A DNA stretch of 64,000 nt from Shinisaurus crocodilurus (lineage: Eukaryota; Chordata; Lepidosauria; Squamata; Shinisauridae): assembly GCA_021292165.1 (NCBI GenBank), contig CM037876.1, positions 312,678,492-312,742,491 of the forward strand, given 5' to 3'. Shown in pieces: positions 55,850 to 64,000 of the stretch. The position numbers and the translations under genes are program-made. Under the pieces are notes generated by a model. The model was not told the DNA's origin. It saw nothing but the letters and a program-made list of their open reading frames with translations, and did no database searches. Position 1 is the first letter of the stretch, and each line of letters begins with the position of its first letter.

Positions 55850-57343
55850 TTGAGGACCCCTAGCATGATGGTTCATCCATGCTGAGACTGCTGTGTCTGG
55901 GGCAGCTCAGGACTTCATGGCTGCCATGACGACCATGGGGCTGTCCCAAGTATCATCGGCCCAACGCATGTAAGAGGTCTGGTCTTCTTGACTGGGCAGG
56001 AGGATGGTGATCTGAAAGTGGGGGAATTAACATCTGTTCCTCTGTCATGGTCAGATCACTTCCTATTGAGGTTTAGACTTTCAGCAGCCTTTCCCCTCCG
56101 CAAGGGTGGGGGGCCTATTAAAATGGTCCGCCCCCGGAGGTTAATGGATTCCGATGGATTCCAGAGGGCTCTGGGGGATTTTCCTGCTGGTATGGCTGGT
56201 GGTCCTGTTGAAGCCCCAGGTTGCTCTGTGGAATGCAGAGATGACCCGGGCGGTTGACACGATCACGCCCAAGCGCCCTCTCCCTCTGGGCAGAGCCCGG
56301 CCAGCTCTCTGGTACACACCAGAGCTGAGGGCAATGAAGCAAGAGGGAAGACGGCTGGAACACAGGTGGAGGAGAACTCGTGCTGAATTTGACCGAACAC
56401 AGGTTAGAGCTCATTATCGAGCCTACTCTGTGGCGGTGAGGGTGGCGAAGAGAGAATTCTTTTCCACCACCATTGCATCTTCTCAGTGCCGTCCAGCGGC
56501 GCTTTTCTGAGTGGTCCGTGGCCTTTTACACTCTGGGCCAGCGAGAGAAATGATAGAACCCTCAGTAGCACGCTGTGATGAGTTTGCACGGCACTTTGAA
56601 GATAAAGTCGCTCAAATTCATCATGAATTGGACACCACAGTTAGTGCAGCTCCTTTAGTAGAGGTGTCCAGAGCACCATCTGGTCCGGTTTTATTGGATG
56701 AATTTCAGTTATTGAGGCCCAAGGATGCGGACAAGGTGCTTGGCCAAGTCCGGTCGACCACCTGTGTGCTTGACCTTTGCCCGTCATGGCTTATTACATC
56801 AAATAAGGAGGGGATAGCCGGCTGGGTCCAGGAGGTTGTAAATGCCTCCTTGAGAGAAGGAGTGGTGCCGGCCTCTTTGAAAGAGGCGGTGATTAGGCCA
56901 CTCCGCAAAAAGCCTAACCTGGACCCGGATGATGTTGATAACTACGGGCTGGTAGCTAATATCCCATTCCTGGGCAAGGTGCTTGAGCGGGTGGTTGCTG
57001 GTCAACTCCAGGCACTCTTGGATGAAACGGACTATCTAGATCCATTTCAATCTGGATTCAGGCCTGGTATTGGAATGGAAACTGCCTTGGTCGCCCTTTG
57101 GGATGACCTCTGCCGGGAGAGGGACAGGGGGAGTGCGACCCTGTTGATTCTCTTGGACCTCTCAGCGGCTTTCGATACCATCGACCATGGTATCCTTCTG
57201 CATAGGTTGTCTGGGTTGGGAGTTGGAGGCACTGTGCTCCAGTGGTTCCGATCCTACTTGGGTGGCCGATTCCAGAAGGTGGTGCTGGGAGATTACTGCT
57301 CTGTCCCTTGGCAGAAGGAGAAGGAGAGTCTGGAAGGAGATGG
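55850..57343 (+). mobile_element. L2 LINE, 5'/middle part
   Basis: Encodes the end of the endonuclease (PLSWSDHFLLRFRLSAAFPL), the linker and the first half of the reverse transcriptase, and then stops abruptly where a CR1 begins (about 57350). A small frame change occurs between 56250 and 56510. Confidence 0.85.
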
Positions 57344-57347
57344 CTAG
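56511..57347 (+). pseudogene. L2 reverse transcriptase, N-terminal half
   Basis: The open frame reads DEFARHFEDKVAQIH, SWLITSNKEGIAGWVQEVVN, VIRPLRKKPNLDPDDVDNYG, then ANIPFLGKVLERVVAGQLQA. Next come FQSGFRPGIGMETALVALWD and [20 protein letters not shown], the palm motif with its catalytic Asp. The frame ends soon after [15 protein letters not shown], before the SGVPQGSVLGP and ADD boxes, because the CR1 copy replaces the rest. The enzyme would be inactive. The preceding frame at 56154-56510 holds the linker (LWYTPELRAMKQEGRRLE). The group is L2 by its motif spelling and by comparison with the other L2 tails here. Confidence 0.85.
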
Positions 57348-57354
57348 AAGGAGA

Positions 57355-58067
57355 GTCTTTACACTCAACAATACTACAAGTGAGAAGGATCTTGGAATTG
57401 TGGTGGATCACAAACTAAATATGAGCCAGCAATGCGATGTGGCTGCAAAGAAGGCAAATGCTATTTTGGACTGCATTAATAGAAGTATAGCTTCCAAATC
57501 GCGGGAAGTGATAATTCCCCTTTACTCGGCACTGGTTAGGCCCCATCTTGAGTACTGCGTCCAGTTCTGGGCACCACACTTTAAGAAGGACGTAGACAAA
57601 CTGGAGAGGGTTCAGAGGCGGGCAACAAGGATAATAAAGGGACTGGAAACAAGGCCCTATGAGGAGAGACTGAAAGAACTGGGCATGTTTAGCCTTCAGA
57701 AGAGGGGACTGAGGGGAGATATGATCGCACTCTTCCAGTACTTGAAGGGATGTCACACAGAGGAGGGCCAGGATCTCTTCTCCATCATCCCAGTTTTTTC
57801 AGGACACGGAATAATGGGCTCAAGTTACGGGAACCTAGATTCCACCTGAACATCAGGAAAAATTTCCTGACTGTCAGAGCAATAAGACAATGGAACCAAC
57901 TACCTAGGGAGGTGGTGGGCTCTCCCACTCTGGAGGCATTCAAGGTGTGGCTGGACGGCCATCTGTCGGGGATGCTTTGACCTGGATTCCTGCATTGAGC
58001 AGGGGGTTGGACTCGATGGCCTTGTAGGCCCCTTCCAACTCTACTTTTTTATGATTCTATTATTCTA
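57355..58067 (+). mobile_element. CR1 LINE 3' end (young subfamily)
   Basis: Nearly identical to the 3' part of the CR1 at 2177-4046: [40 protein letters not shown] and RVQRRAT.IIKGLE, then the CR1 3' UTR and an ATTCTAT tail. There is a frameshift near 57800 (PVFSGHG versus [16 protein letters not shown]). The 5' end is fused directly to L2 sequence. Confidence 0.92.
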
Positions 58068-58075
58068 CTGCCTAT

Positions 58076-58603
58076 GAACACATGATTTTTCAGTCCGGAC
58101 AGAACTTTCTGCTACGGGTGCAGTCGAAACGATAAGATTTATAGATGGAATCAATGTTATTTTTTACCCTCACGGTAATTGCCCGTAAGCAGGGACTTTA
58201 AGAAGACTTGTTCTGATGAAGTCACATATGACGAAACAGGCTTTACAATCCGGATTCCTGTATACATACACAGTCTGTTTATAGTAGTCTTATCTACTGT
58301 TACCAACTTGCCTACTCTGTTTGTTATTATTTTCGTTATTGTTCGCCTGGCTTTGACTTTTGTTACTTGTTATTTATTAGATTTTGTGTGCTTCCCCCCC
58401 CCTTTGTTACTGTTAATATGCTAGCTGCATACTTAGTCTGTTTATAGTAGTTTTACCTACTGTTACTTACCTGCCTACATTGTTTGTTATTGTTTTCTTT
58501 ATTGTTAGCATTGCCTTGATTTCTGTTACTGGTCATGTTTCTGTTGTACTTTTTTTGTCCCATATTGTGGTACTTTGTCACTGCTAAAATAGCTAGCTGT
58601 ATT
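58076..58603 (+). mobile_element. Penelope-like element remnant (candidate), left part
   Basis: TTCTGATGAAGTCACATATG followed by ACGAAACAGG resembles the conserved text near the ends of Penelope-like elements. Downstream there is a T-rich stretch with an internal duplication (AGTCTGTTTATAGTAGT at about 58271 and 58436). No open frame is left. It continues after the inserted hAT at 59233. Confidence 0.45.
58199..58280 (+). ncRNA. Hammerhead-ribozyme-like motif
   Basis: The core CTGATGA (58213-58219) and GAAA (58233-58236) frame a 4-bp stem GTCA/TGAC. CAGG (58237-58240) can pair with CCTG (58257-58260), placing TA before a cleavage point after 58262. Stem I is weak and there is an extra A before stem II, so activity is doubtful. 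Confidence 0.4.
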
Positions 58604-59224
58604 CAGGGCCAGTGCTACCATTAGGCCAACTAGGCAGCTGCCTAGGGCACCGGGCTAAAGGGGGCACCAGAAACGCCTTGGGAAAAAAATACAGCGCTAA
58701 AGAGTTGGAAATTGAGTCCACTCTTGAAGCAAATCGATCGAGACAAAGGAGAAAGAGAAGGCAGTTAATAATGTCCCCCCACCCCGTGACGCGGTAGGAG
58801 AGAAGAAAAGAGAGGTGGCTGGGTGGGGAAACAAAGTTTGATGTGAGCGTGCAGGCAGCGTGGAGATAGGCGGCAGGCTGTGAAGCTGGCAAAGAGCTGG
58901 AAGAGAAGCGACGGGATGGCAGCAAAGAGGAGATCCGCCACACGTGAGAGGAGGAGTGGCGGCGGCTGGCGGCAGCCAACGGGGGCCGCTGAATGAAGCC
59001 CGTGGAAAGAACTTACACACGGAAGTAAACGCCCTTGATCTCGATGGAGCTGGAAACAACATGATTAGGACTGGAGAGGAAAGGTGTGTGTGTGTGTGTG
59101 TGTGAATGCGGATCATGCATAATGGGCATAGGGCTGGAGGGAGGGAGGGAGGGCTCAAGTGGGAAGGGGGGGTGCTAAATATCTGATCTGGCCTAGGGCA
59201 CCAAACTGCCTTGCACCGGCCCTG
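58604..59224. mobile_element. hAT non-autonomous element
   Basis: CAGGGCCAGTGCTACCATTA at the left and GCCTTGCACCGGCCCTG at the right, flanked by GCTGTATT and ACTGTATT (7/8). 621 bp, with a (GT)n run at 59082-59103. The arms share CTGCCTAGGGCACC-like text. No transposase. Confidence 0.85.
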
Positions 59225-59232
59225 ACTGTATT

Positions 59233-59525
59233 GTATTACACTCTGTTCGTCATTGGCCAGTTTCTTTTCTTTACCATTCATTATTTGTTTGTCTTTTGTT
59301 AATTGGCTCTGTTATTTTCATATTATATATTCTGGCATCTGTTTGTGGCATTCTGGTGTCTCCATTATAATTTGTTATCTACCACTTACCACTTTTTATG
59401 TTGATTGTTACAACATGTTTTTTTATTGTTAGTATTTGATTACACTTTATATGTTTGTTTAATCTTTGTAAGGGTATGTCAACCTGTATGACATTTCTTT
59501 CTGAGGGGCAATAGTTAAATATTTG
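59233..59525 (+). mobile_element. Penelope-like remnant (candidate), right part
   Basis: T-rich sequence resembling 58300-58600 in style (TTTGTTATCTACCACTTACC). It resumes directly after the hAT's right duplication and ends where L2 codons begin. Confidence 0.4.
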
Positions 59526-59529
59526 CAAG

Positions 59530-60108
59530 ATTGTTAACGGGGATTGGCCAATGAGAACATATTATGCCAGTGCTTTCTCATCTGCACTGGCTGCCAGTCT
59601 GTTTCCGGGCCCGATTCAAAGTGCTGGTGCTAACATTTAAAGCCCTAAGCGGCTTGGGGCCAGGGTATCTGAAGGATCGTCTCCTCCTATATGTACCTGC
59701 CCGGACACTAAGATCTGCATCAGCGGTCCTTCTCCGAGAGCCCCTGCCAAAGGAAGTGAGGCAGGTGGCTACCAGGAGGAGGGCCTTTTCTGCTGTGGCA
59801 CCCCGGTTATGGAATGAACTCCCCAAAGAGGTTCGCCTGGCGCCTACTTTGTATTTTTTCCGGTGCCAGGTGAAGACCTTTCTGTTCTCCCAGGTATTTT
59901 AATCATTTTAATCATCTTAATCATTTTAATCTTGTAATTGTTTTTAATTCCGTTATTGTAACTGATGCTGCTAGCTCTGCTGTTTGTTTTTAATCTGTGG
60001 TTTTAAATTTTATATTTTATATTGTATTTTATGATTTTAACTGTTGTAAACCGCCCAGAGAGCTTTGGCTATTGGGCGGTATACAAATGTATTAAATAAA
60101 TAAATAAA
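59530..60108 (+). mobile_element. L2 LINE 3' end (second L2 type)
   Basis: Encodes EHIMPVLSHLHWLPVCFRAR, then FKVLVLTFKALSGLGPGYLK, RRAFSAVAPRLWNELPKEVR and ends after VKTFLFSQVF. The 3' UTR holds CCGCCCAGAGAGCTTTGGCT and TTGGGCGGTATACAAATG plus an (AAATA)n tail. It is a different subfamily from 54195-55079. Confidence 0.9.
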
Positions 60109-60224
60109 TAAATTATTTTTCTGGAACTAAGATTTTGAGAATTAAAATAAACTTATTTTTATTTTGTTTGCTACCCAAATCCTACGTGTCAGCTTGGTGT
60201 TATTAACCTGCCTTACTTTTAAAT

Positions 60225-60251
60225 CTACACACACACACACACACACACACC
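60225..60251. repeat. (AC)n microsatellite
   Basis: A run of about 13 AC dinucleotides. Confidence 0.95.
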
Positions 60252-60334
60252 TTTGTACCCACAGTATCATAAATTTAAAATAGATCCTTAATGACCTAAA
60301 TTAATCTTTCCCCTCATTAGTAGGGGAAAGGTTT

Positions 60335-60418
60335 CATAGATTACTAGATTTCATAGATCATAGAGTTGGAAGGGGCCTACAAGGCCATCGAGTCCAACGC
60401 CCTGCTCAGTGCAGGAAA
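60335..60418 (-). mobile_element. CR1 tail or 5S-SINE 3' fragment, antisense
   Basis: TCATAGAGTTGGAAGGGGCC and CCATCGAGTCCAACGCCCTG, the complement of the CR1 3' UTR. Too short to tell a LINE end from a SINE end. Confidence 0.75.
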
Positions 60419-60654
60419 CTTGACCCTCCCCTCAGGTTTGACCCTCCCCTCAGGTTTTTAAGTGTTGGTGCTTAGCCTGAGAAGGGTTTATGTGGTGGGT
60501 CCTAAAGTGTAAAGGGACTGTGTCATTGCATAACAGAGTTCAATAGGGCTTACTCCCAAGCAAGCGTCCCCTCTTTCTCTCACAACAACATTAGAATTAA
60601 AAGCCTCCCCATGAATTTGCTGGGCAAGAGATTCAGGAGAGGGTGATACTTATT

Positions 60655-60893
60655 ATTTACTTATTTATTATATTTATATCCCGCCTTTTTTCCTGCAAGG
60701 AACCCAAGGCGGCTTACATAATCCTCCTCCTCCTCTCCCTTTTATCCTCACAACAACCCTGTGAGGTAGGTGAGGCTGAGAGTCAGTGACTGGCCCAAAG
60801 TCACCCAGTGAGCTTCATGGCTGAGCGGGGACTAGAACCCGGATCTCCCGCGTCCCAGTCCAACACTCTCACCACTACGCCACACTGGCGTAG
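60655..60893 (-). mobile_element. MIR-like (CORE) SINE, full-length, antisense
   Basis: Tail-side CCGCCTTTTTTCCTGCAAGG, core GAGAGTCAGTGACTGGCCCA and head CCACTACGCCACACTGGCGT, all complementary to the copy at 50062-50289. Confidence 0.87.
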
Positions 60894-61081
60894 TGGATCA
60901 TGGGGGTGGGGAGGCTTTCTTCACATTTCCCATGATCGACCTATGGAACTCCCTGCCAGAGGATTATCCAGTGATGACCACTAGCTTAGGGCGCAATCCT
61001 ATGCATGTGTAGACAGAAAAGAAAAAAAAATCCTACAACTCCCAGCATTTCCCCAGCCAGTTACTTGGGAGTAAGGCCCAT

Positions 61082-61242
61082 ATTCAGGCGGGAATATGGG
61101 GTGGGCTAAGATTTTAAAATTTTATACTGTTTTAATGTATTTTAATGGAGAAAAATGTTTTAATGTATTTTATTCTGTTTTATTTTCTGTACATCGCCCA
61201 GGGTGGCCGGTTTGCCGGCCAGATGGGCGATAAATAAATGCA

Positions 61243-61245
<3 letters not shown>
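61082..61245 (+). mobile_element. L2 LINE 3' UTR fragment
   Basis: TTCAGGCGGGAATATGGGGT, then CAGGGTGGCCGGTTTGCCGG and an AATAAATG tail. It leads directly into an (AAT)n run. Confidence 0.88.

Positions 61246-61288
<43 letters not shown>
61246..61288. repeat. (AAT)n microsatellite
   Basis: About 14 AAT units extending the L2 tail. Confidence 0.95.
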
Positions 61289-61289
<1 letters not shown>

Positions 61290-61909
61290 TGTGAACACAG
61301 TGGGACTTCTAAGTAAGCATGCACGTTGTTGCACGCGCCTTGTCAATTTATATCCTGCCTTTCTCCTTTGGAGCAGTTCCCAATTGTTAAAGATGATTAC
61401 AGACTAATGAAAGATACAATCCACACAGAAAAAAGGAAATGCACTTGTGTGTGAGGCTGTGATGCTCCGCATGCAACGGTGTGTGCTTACTTAGAAGCCC
61501 CACTGTGTTCATGCGGGCCTTACTCCCAAGTAACTGCATAGTATTGCACTATAGCTTGAATCTTGCAAAAACACACGCTCCAAATGAAGAAGCAAAATCC
61601 TGCTTGGCCAAGTGGCAGCAGAGTGTTCACAACAATCTCTTTTGATCCCACATGACACAAGAGACACAACAAGATCAACCCTTTGAGCGTGTGCAGTCAG
61701 ATGCATCCTCTTAGGGAGCCCTAACCTGCGATGTGTGAGGAACAGCATATTAGGCAACACCGCAGGGTCGTTGTACGCTGCTCCGTTAGTCTAGGGCTGA
61801 CCTCCAGTACGCACTAGGGTAATAATAGATGTAGACTACATTGCAGGATTGTTGTATATCATTTTCTCAGCCTAACAACGGGCCATTTTCAGAGTGAACT
61901 ACACTGGGA

Positions 61910-62225
61910 TGGGGGGGCAGGGCTCAGTGGTGCTTTGCATGCGGGACGGCCCCAGGTTCAATCCCCGGCAGCCTCTCCAGGTAGGGCTAGGAAAGAATCC
62001 TGCCTGAAACCCTGGAGAGCCATGGCTGACAGTCAGTGCTGACAGTACTGGGCTAGAATCAGTGTTTCTCAACCTTGGGTCCCCAGATGTTTTTGGCCTA
62101 CAACTCCCAGCATGCCCCAGCCAGCTATGCTGGCTGGGGCATGCTGGGAGTTGTAGGCCAAAAACATCTGGGGACCCAAGGTTGAGAAACACTGGGCTAG
62201 ATGGACCCAGGGTCTGGCTCTGTAG
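61910..62225 (+). mobile_element. tRNA-Ala-derived SINE, interrupted by a foldback
   Basis: GGCTCAGTGGTGCTTTGCAT (anticodon-like TGC), B-box GGTTCAATCCC, then CCTGCCTGAAACCCTGGAGA and GGCTAGATGGACCC. The foldback 62060-62194 sits between GGCTAGAAT and GGCTAGAT. Confidence 0.85.
62060..62194. mobile_element. hAT foldback MITE copy 7, perfect palindrome
   Basis: Two 66-base arms (CAGTGTTTCTCAACCTTGGG ... and its complement) around the 3-base loop TAT. I found no mismatch by eye. It is inserted in the tRNA-Ala SINE with an imperfect duplication (GGCTAGAAT / GGCTAGAT). Confidence 0.9.
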
Positions 62226-63107
62226 AAAGTGGCTTCCTAGTAGGAACGAAACCATTCCGTCTAAACCATTCTCCCAGCCACAGCCTCCTCCAGATTGCAA
62301 TATGGGAATAATGGGCTTTATTAACACTGGAATTTGCACTGATATTTCTGTAGTGTTAAAAAAAAAACTACAAGGGGGGGAAAACACTTTCCCCCATGAT
62401 GAGTCAGAGCATGAACTGCTCTTTTTTTGCCGCTACCCTTTGTTTTGGGGTAGACTCACTGTGGCCCAGTCACAGCTCTGTTAACATCTGGGATTTCTTA
62501 GTTGATTTTCTGTGGCAGCTCTGACTTCCGCCCTGGCAGACAGTTAAAAATGTCTTTTCAATGGGAACCAGGAAATGCTGCCCTTAAACAAGGACATATT
62601 ATATAGCCCTCTCTATTGTTTTTATAATGCTTTCCAGCAGAGGGGCGGCTCTCTCTGTCACAACAAGTGTGAAGAAGGGACTGAAGTGAACCATCTCGCT
62701 GGGTAGATGTGCCATGCTTTGGTTCATGTTGAGAAGCCATTTTGTAAGTGCAGGATGCCCGTAGAAATTAATGGAGAAATCCCAGATTTCTATGTCTCTG
62801 CGATCGGGCACCACCGTCATGTCGTCCCCTCGTCCCAAACAGGCAGCTGGTTTGAGATAGGTGAACCATCTGACTAGCTTGCTTCTCTTTCCTGAACAGG
62901 TGTGTCTGTGTCTCACCTGAACAAGAGAGAAAACTGCAACTGTAAGGACAGGCCCCCCTCGGCAATGCAGATTTGTAAATCCCAGCTGAGTGTTCTGCCC
63001 TTCGGGAATTAATTTAGTATACGTTGTGGCCCCTGAAGCGCTGCTGCTCAGGCCAGATAACACAAAGTGGGACCACAAAATATATACTGCTTGCTCAAAC
63101 AGTATTA

Positions 63108-63507
63108 GGGCGCAGTCCAGTGTGCAGGTGCCCAAAAGCCTCCGAACTCACGACGGGCATCCTACACAGGGCAGGGGGAGCGCAGAGGTGATCTTCGCCT
63201 CCATTCTTCCTCCCAACCTGCAAGTCAGCGAGATGGCCGATTTTGGCCGTCTAGCCAAGACACCTCAGACAGACCGGGAGGAAAGGAGGCTGCAGCACCA
63301 CAGGACGTGTCATCTCCTGGTGGACTGGATTTCCTTGGAGAAGCAGCCAGCGTGGTTCTTTCTGTGCTGGCTGCGAGCGGGGGAACGGGGATCCAAGCGC
63401 AGACCACCAGCTCTGAGGTCGGAGGAGCCCTTTTCTGAACCTCAGAGCTGGGAATCTGGGGAATCCTATGGCCCCCTAGATGTTGTCTAGGGGAATATAG
63501 GATCGCT
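63108..63507. mobile_element. DNA element of the CCTATGGCCCC family, copy 3 (inverted)
   Basis: Ends in CCTATGGCCCCCTAGATGTT and shares, on the minus strand, CCCAGCTCTGAGGTTCAGAA and CGCAGCCAGCACAGAAAGAA with copy 1. The left edge is GGGCGCAGTCCAGTGTG. Confidence 0.6.
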
Positions 63508-64000
63508 CTGCCTGCCTGAGAACGACAAGACTTTGCAATGATGAAACAAGCAAAACACATTACTGCATACCATGCCATTAGGATGATTAGAACCATAATA
63601 GAAATAGTGGCTAGCATATTTCTTAGTAAAATTAAATTTATTTTATTCATTACCTTTCTAATCTGCCCAATAACGAATGTTCTCCTGGGTGGATTGCAAA
63701 CAGTTCAAAAAGACTAAAATGCCATAGAGCAACGGTTAAAAATATAAAATACAATACAAATCTTTAAAAGAATAAAATACAATAAAATGCAAAACAGTAA
63801 ACAGCACAGGAATTGATATTCCTCTCAACCAACAAAGCAGTCATCATTGAGATCTTATAGTTACCTATCTGGCAGGCATGGTTGGCAGAGCTTAGGTAAT
63901 TATGTTCGGTAGACTTCTCCATCTCCCAGGATCTCTCTGCTCAACCATGTCAAAATCGTACCACTTATAACATTCTACCTAGCAATAGCTATATTTGCTT

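Larger units (their letters stand above)
53541..64000. other. 5' flank of DDHD1, intergenic
   Basis: No host gene was recognised upstream of DDHD1 in this window. The region holds the L2, CR1, Penelope-like, hAT and SINE copies listed separately. Stretches with nothing recognisable are 53800-54190, 55085-55530, 60425-60650, 61290-61905, 62230-63100 (see the ORF at 62599-62916 in the findings) and 63510-64000. Confidence 0.75.

Overview
The window is animal nuclear DNA, most likely from a squamate reptile (lizard or snake). This rests on vertebrate exons with long introns and on the mix of repeats: young CR1 and L2 LINEs, an RTE-like LINE with a C-terminal zinc finger, many hAT transposons, MIR-like and tRNA-derived SINEs, and retroviral-type solo LTRs. 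I cannot name the species.

Only one host gene is recognisable: the 5' half of DDHD1 (phosphatidic-acid-preferring phospholipase A1) on the minus strand. Exon 1 sits in a CpG island (52243-53183), exon 2 is at 31365-31538, exon 3 at 11264-11392 and exon 4 at 9749-9896. All splice sites are GT/AG and the codon phases join exactly. The remaining exons, which hold the lipase serine motif and the DDHD domain, lie beyond the left edge. Exon 1 contains a net one-base frame break, so it is either a GC-rich assembly error or has a start codon further in.

Nearly everything else is transposable elements in nests. The deepest nest (about 935-9215) has six layers: an L2-like remnant holds a hAT shell, which holds an antisense L1-like piece, which holds a solo LTR, which holds a full-length RTE-like LINE, which holds a 5'-truncated CR1. 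Other nests are: a MIR-like SINE split by a 4.1 kb decayed Buster-type hAT (21671-26053); an old CR1 split by a hAT that carries a solo LTR (35517-37930); a hAT carrying a solo LTR and a 100-bp minisatellite (46930-49973); a hAT carrying an L2 3' end (42101-43142); and an L2/CR1/Penelope-like/hAT pile (55850-60108).

The most interesting items are a SINE family with a 5S-rRNA-derived head and a CR1 tail (three copies), a 1.2 kb element that is almost wholly one GC-rich inverted repeat, hAT foldbacks carrying a sequence that resembles the ZNF143/THAP11 promoter motif (also present upstream of DDHD1), a hammerhead-ribozyme-like motif in a Penelope-like remnant, and a 51-bp perfect target-site duplication. 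No database search was run. All family names come from recognition of motifs and from boundaries read in the sequence.
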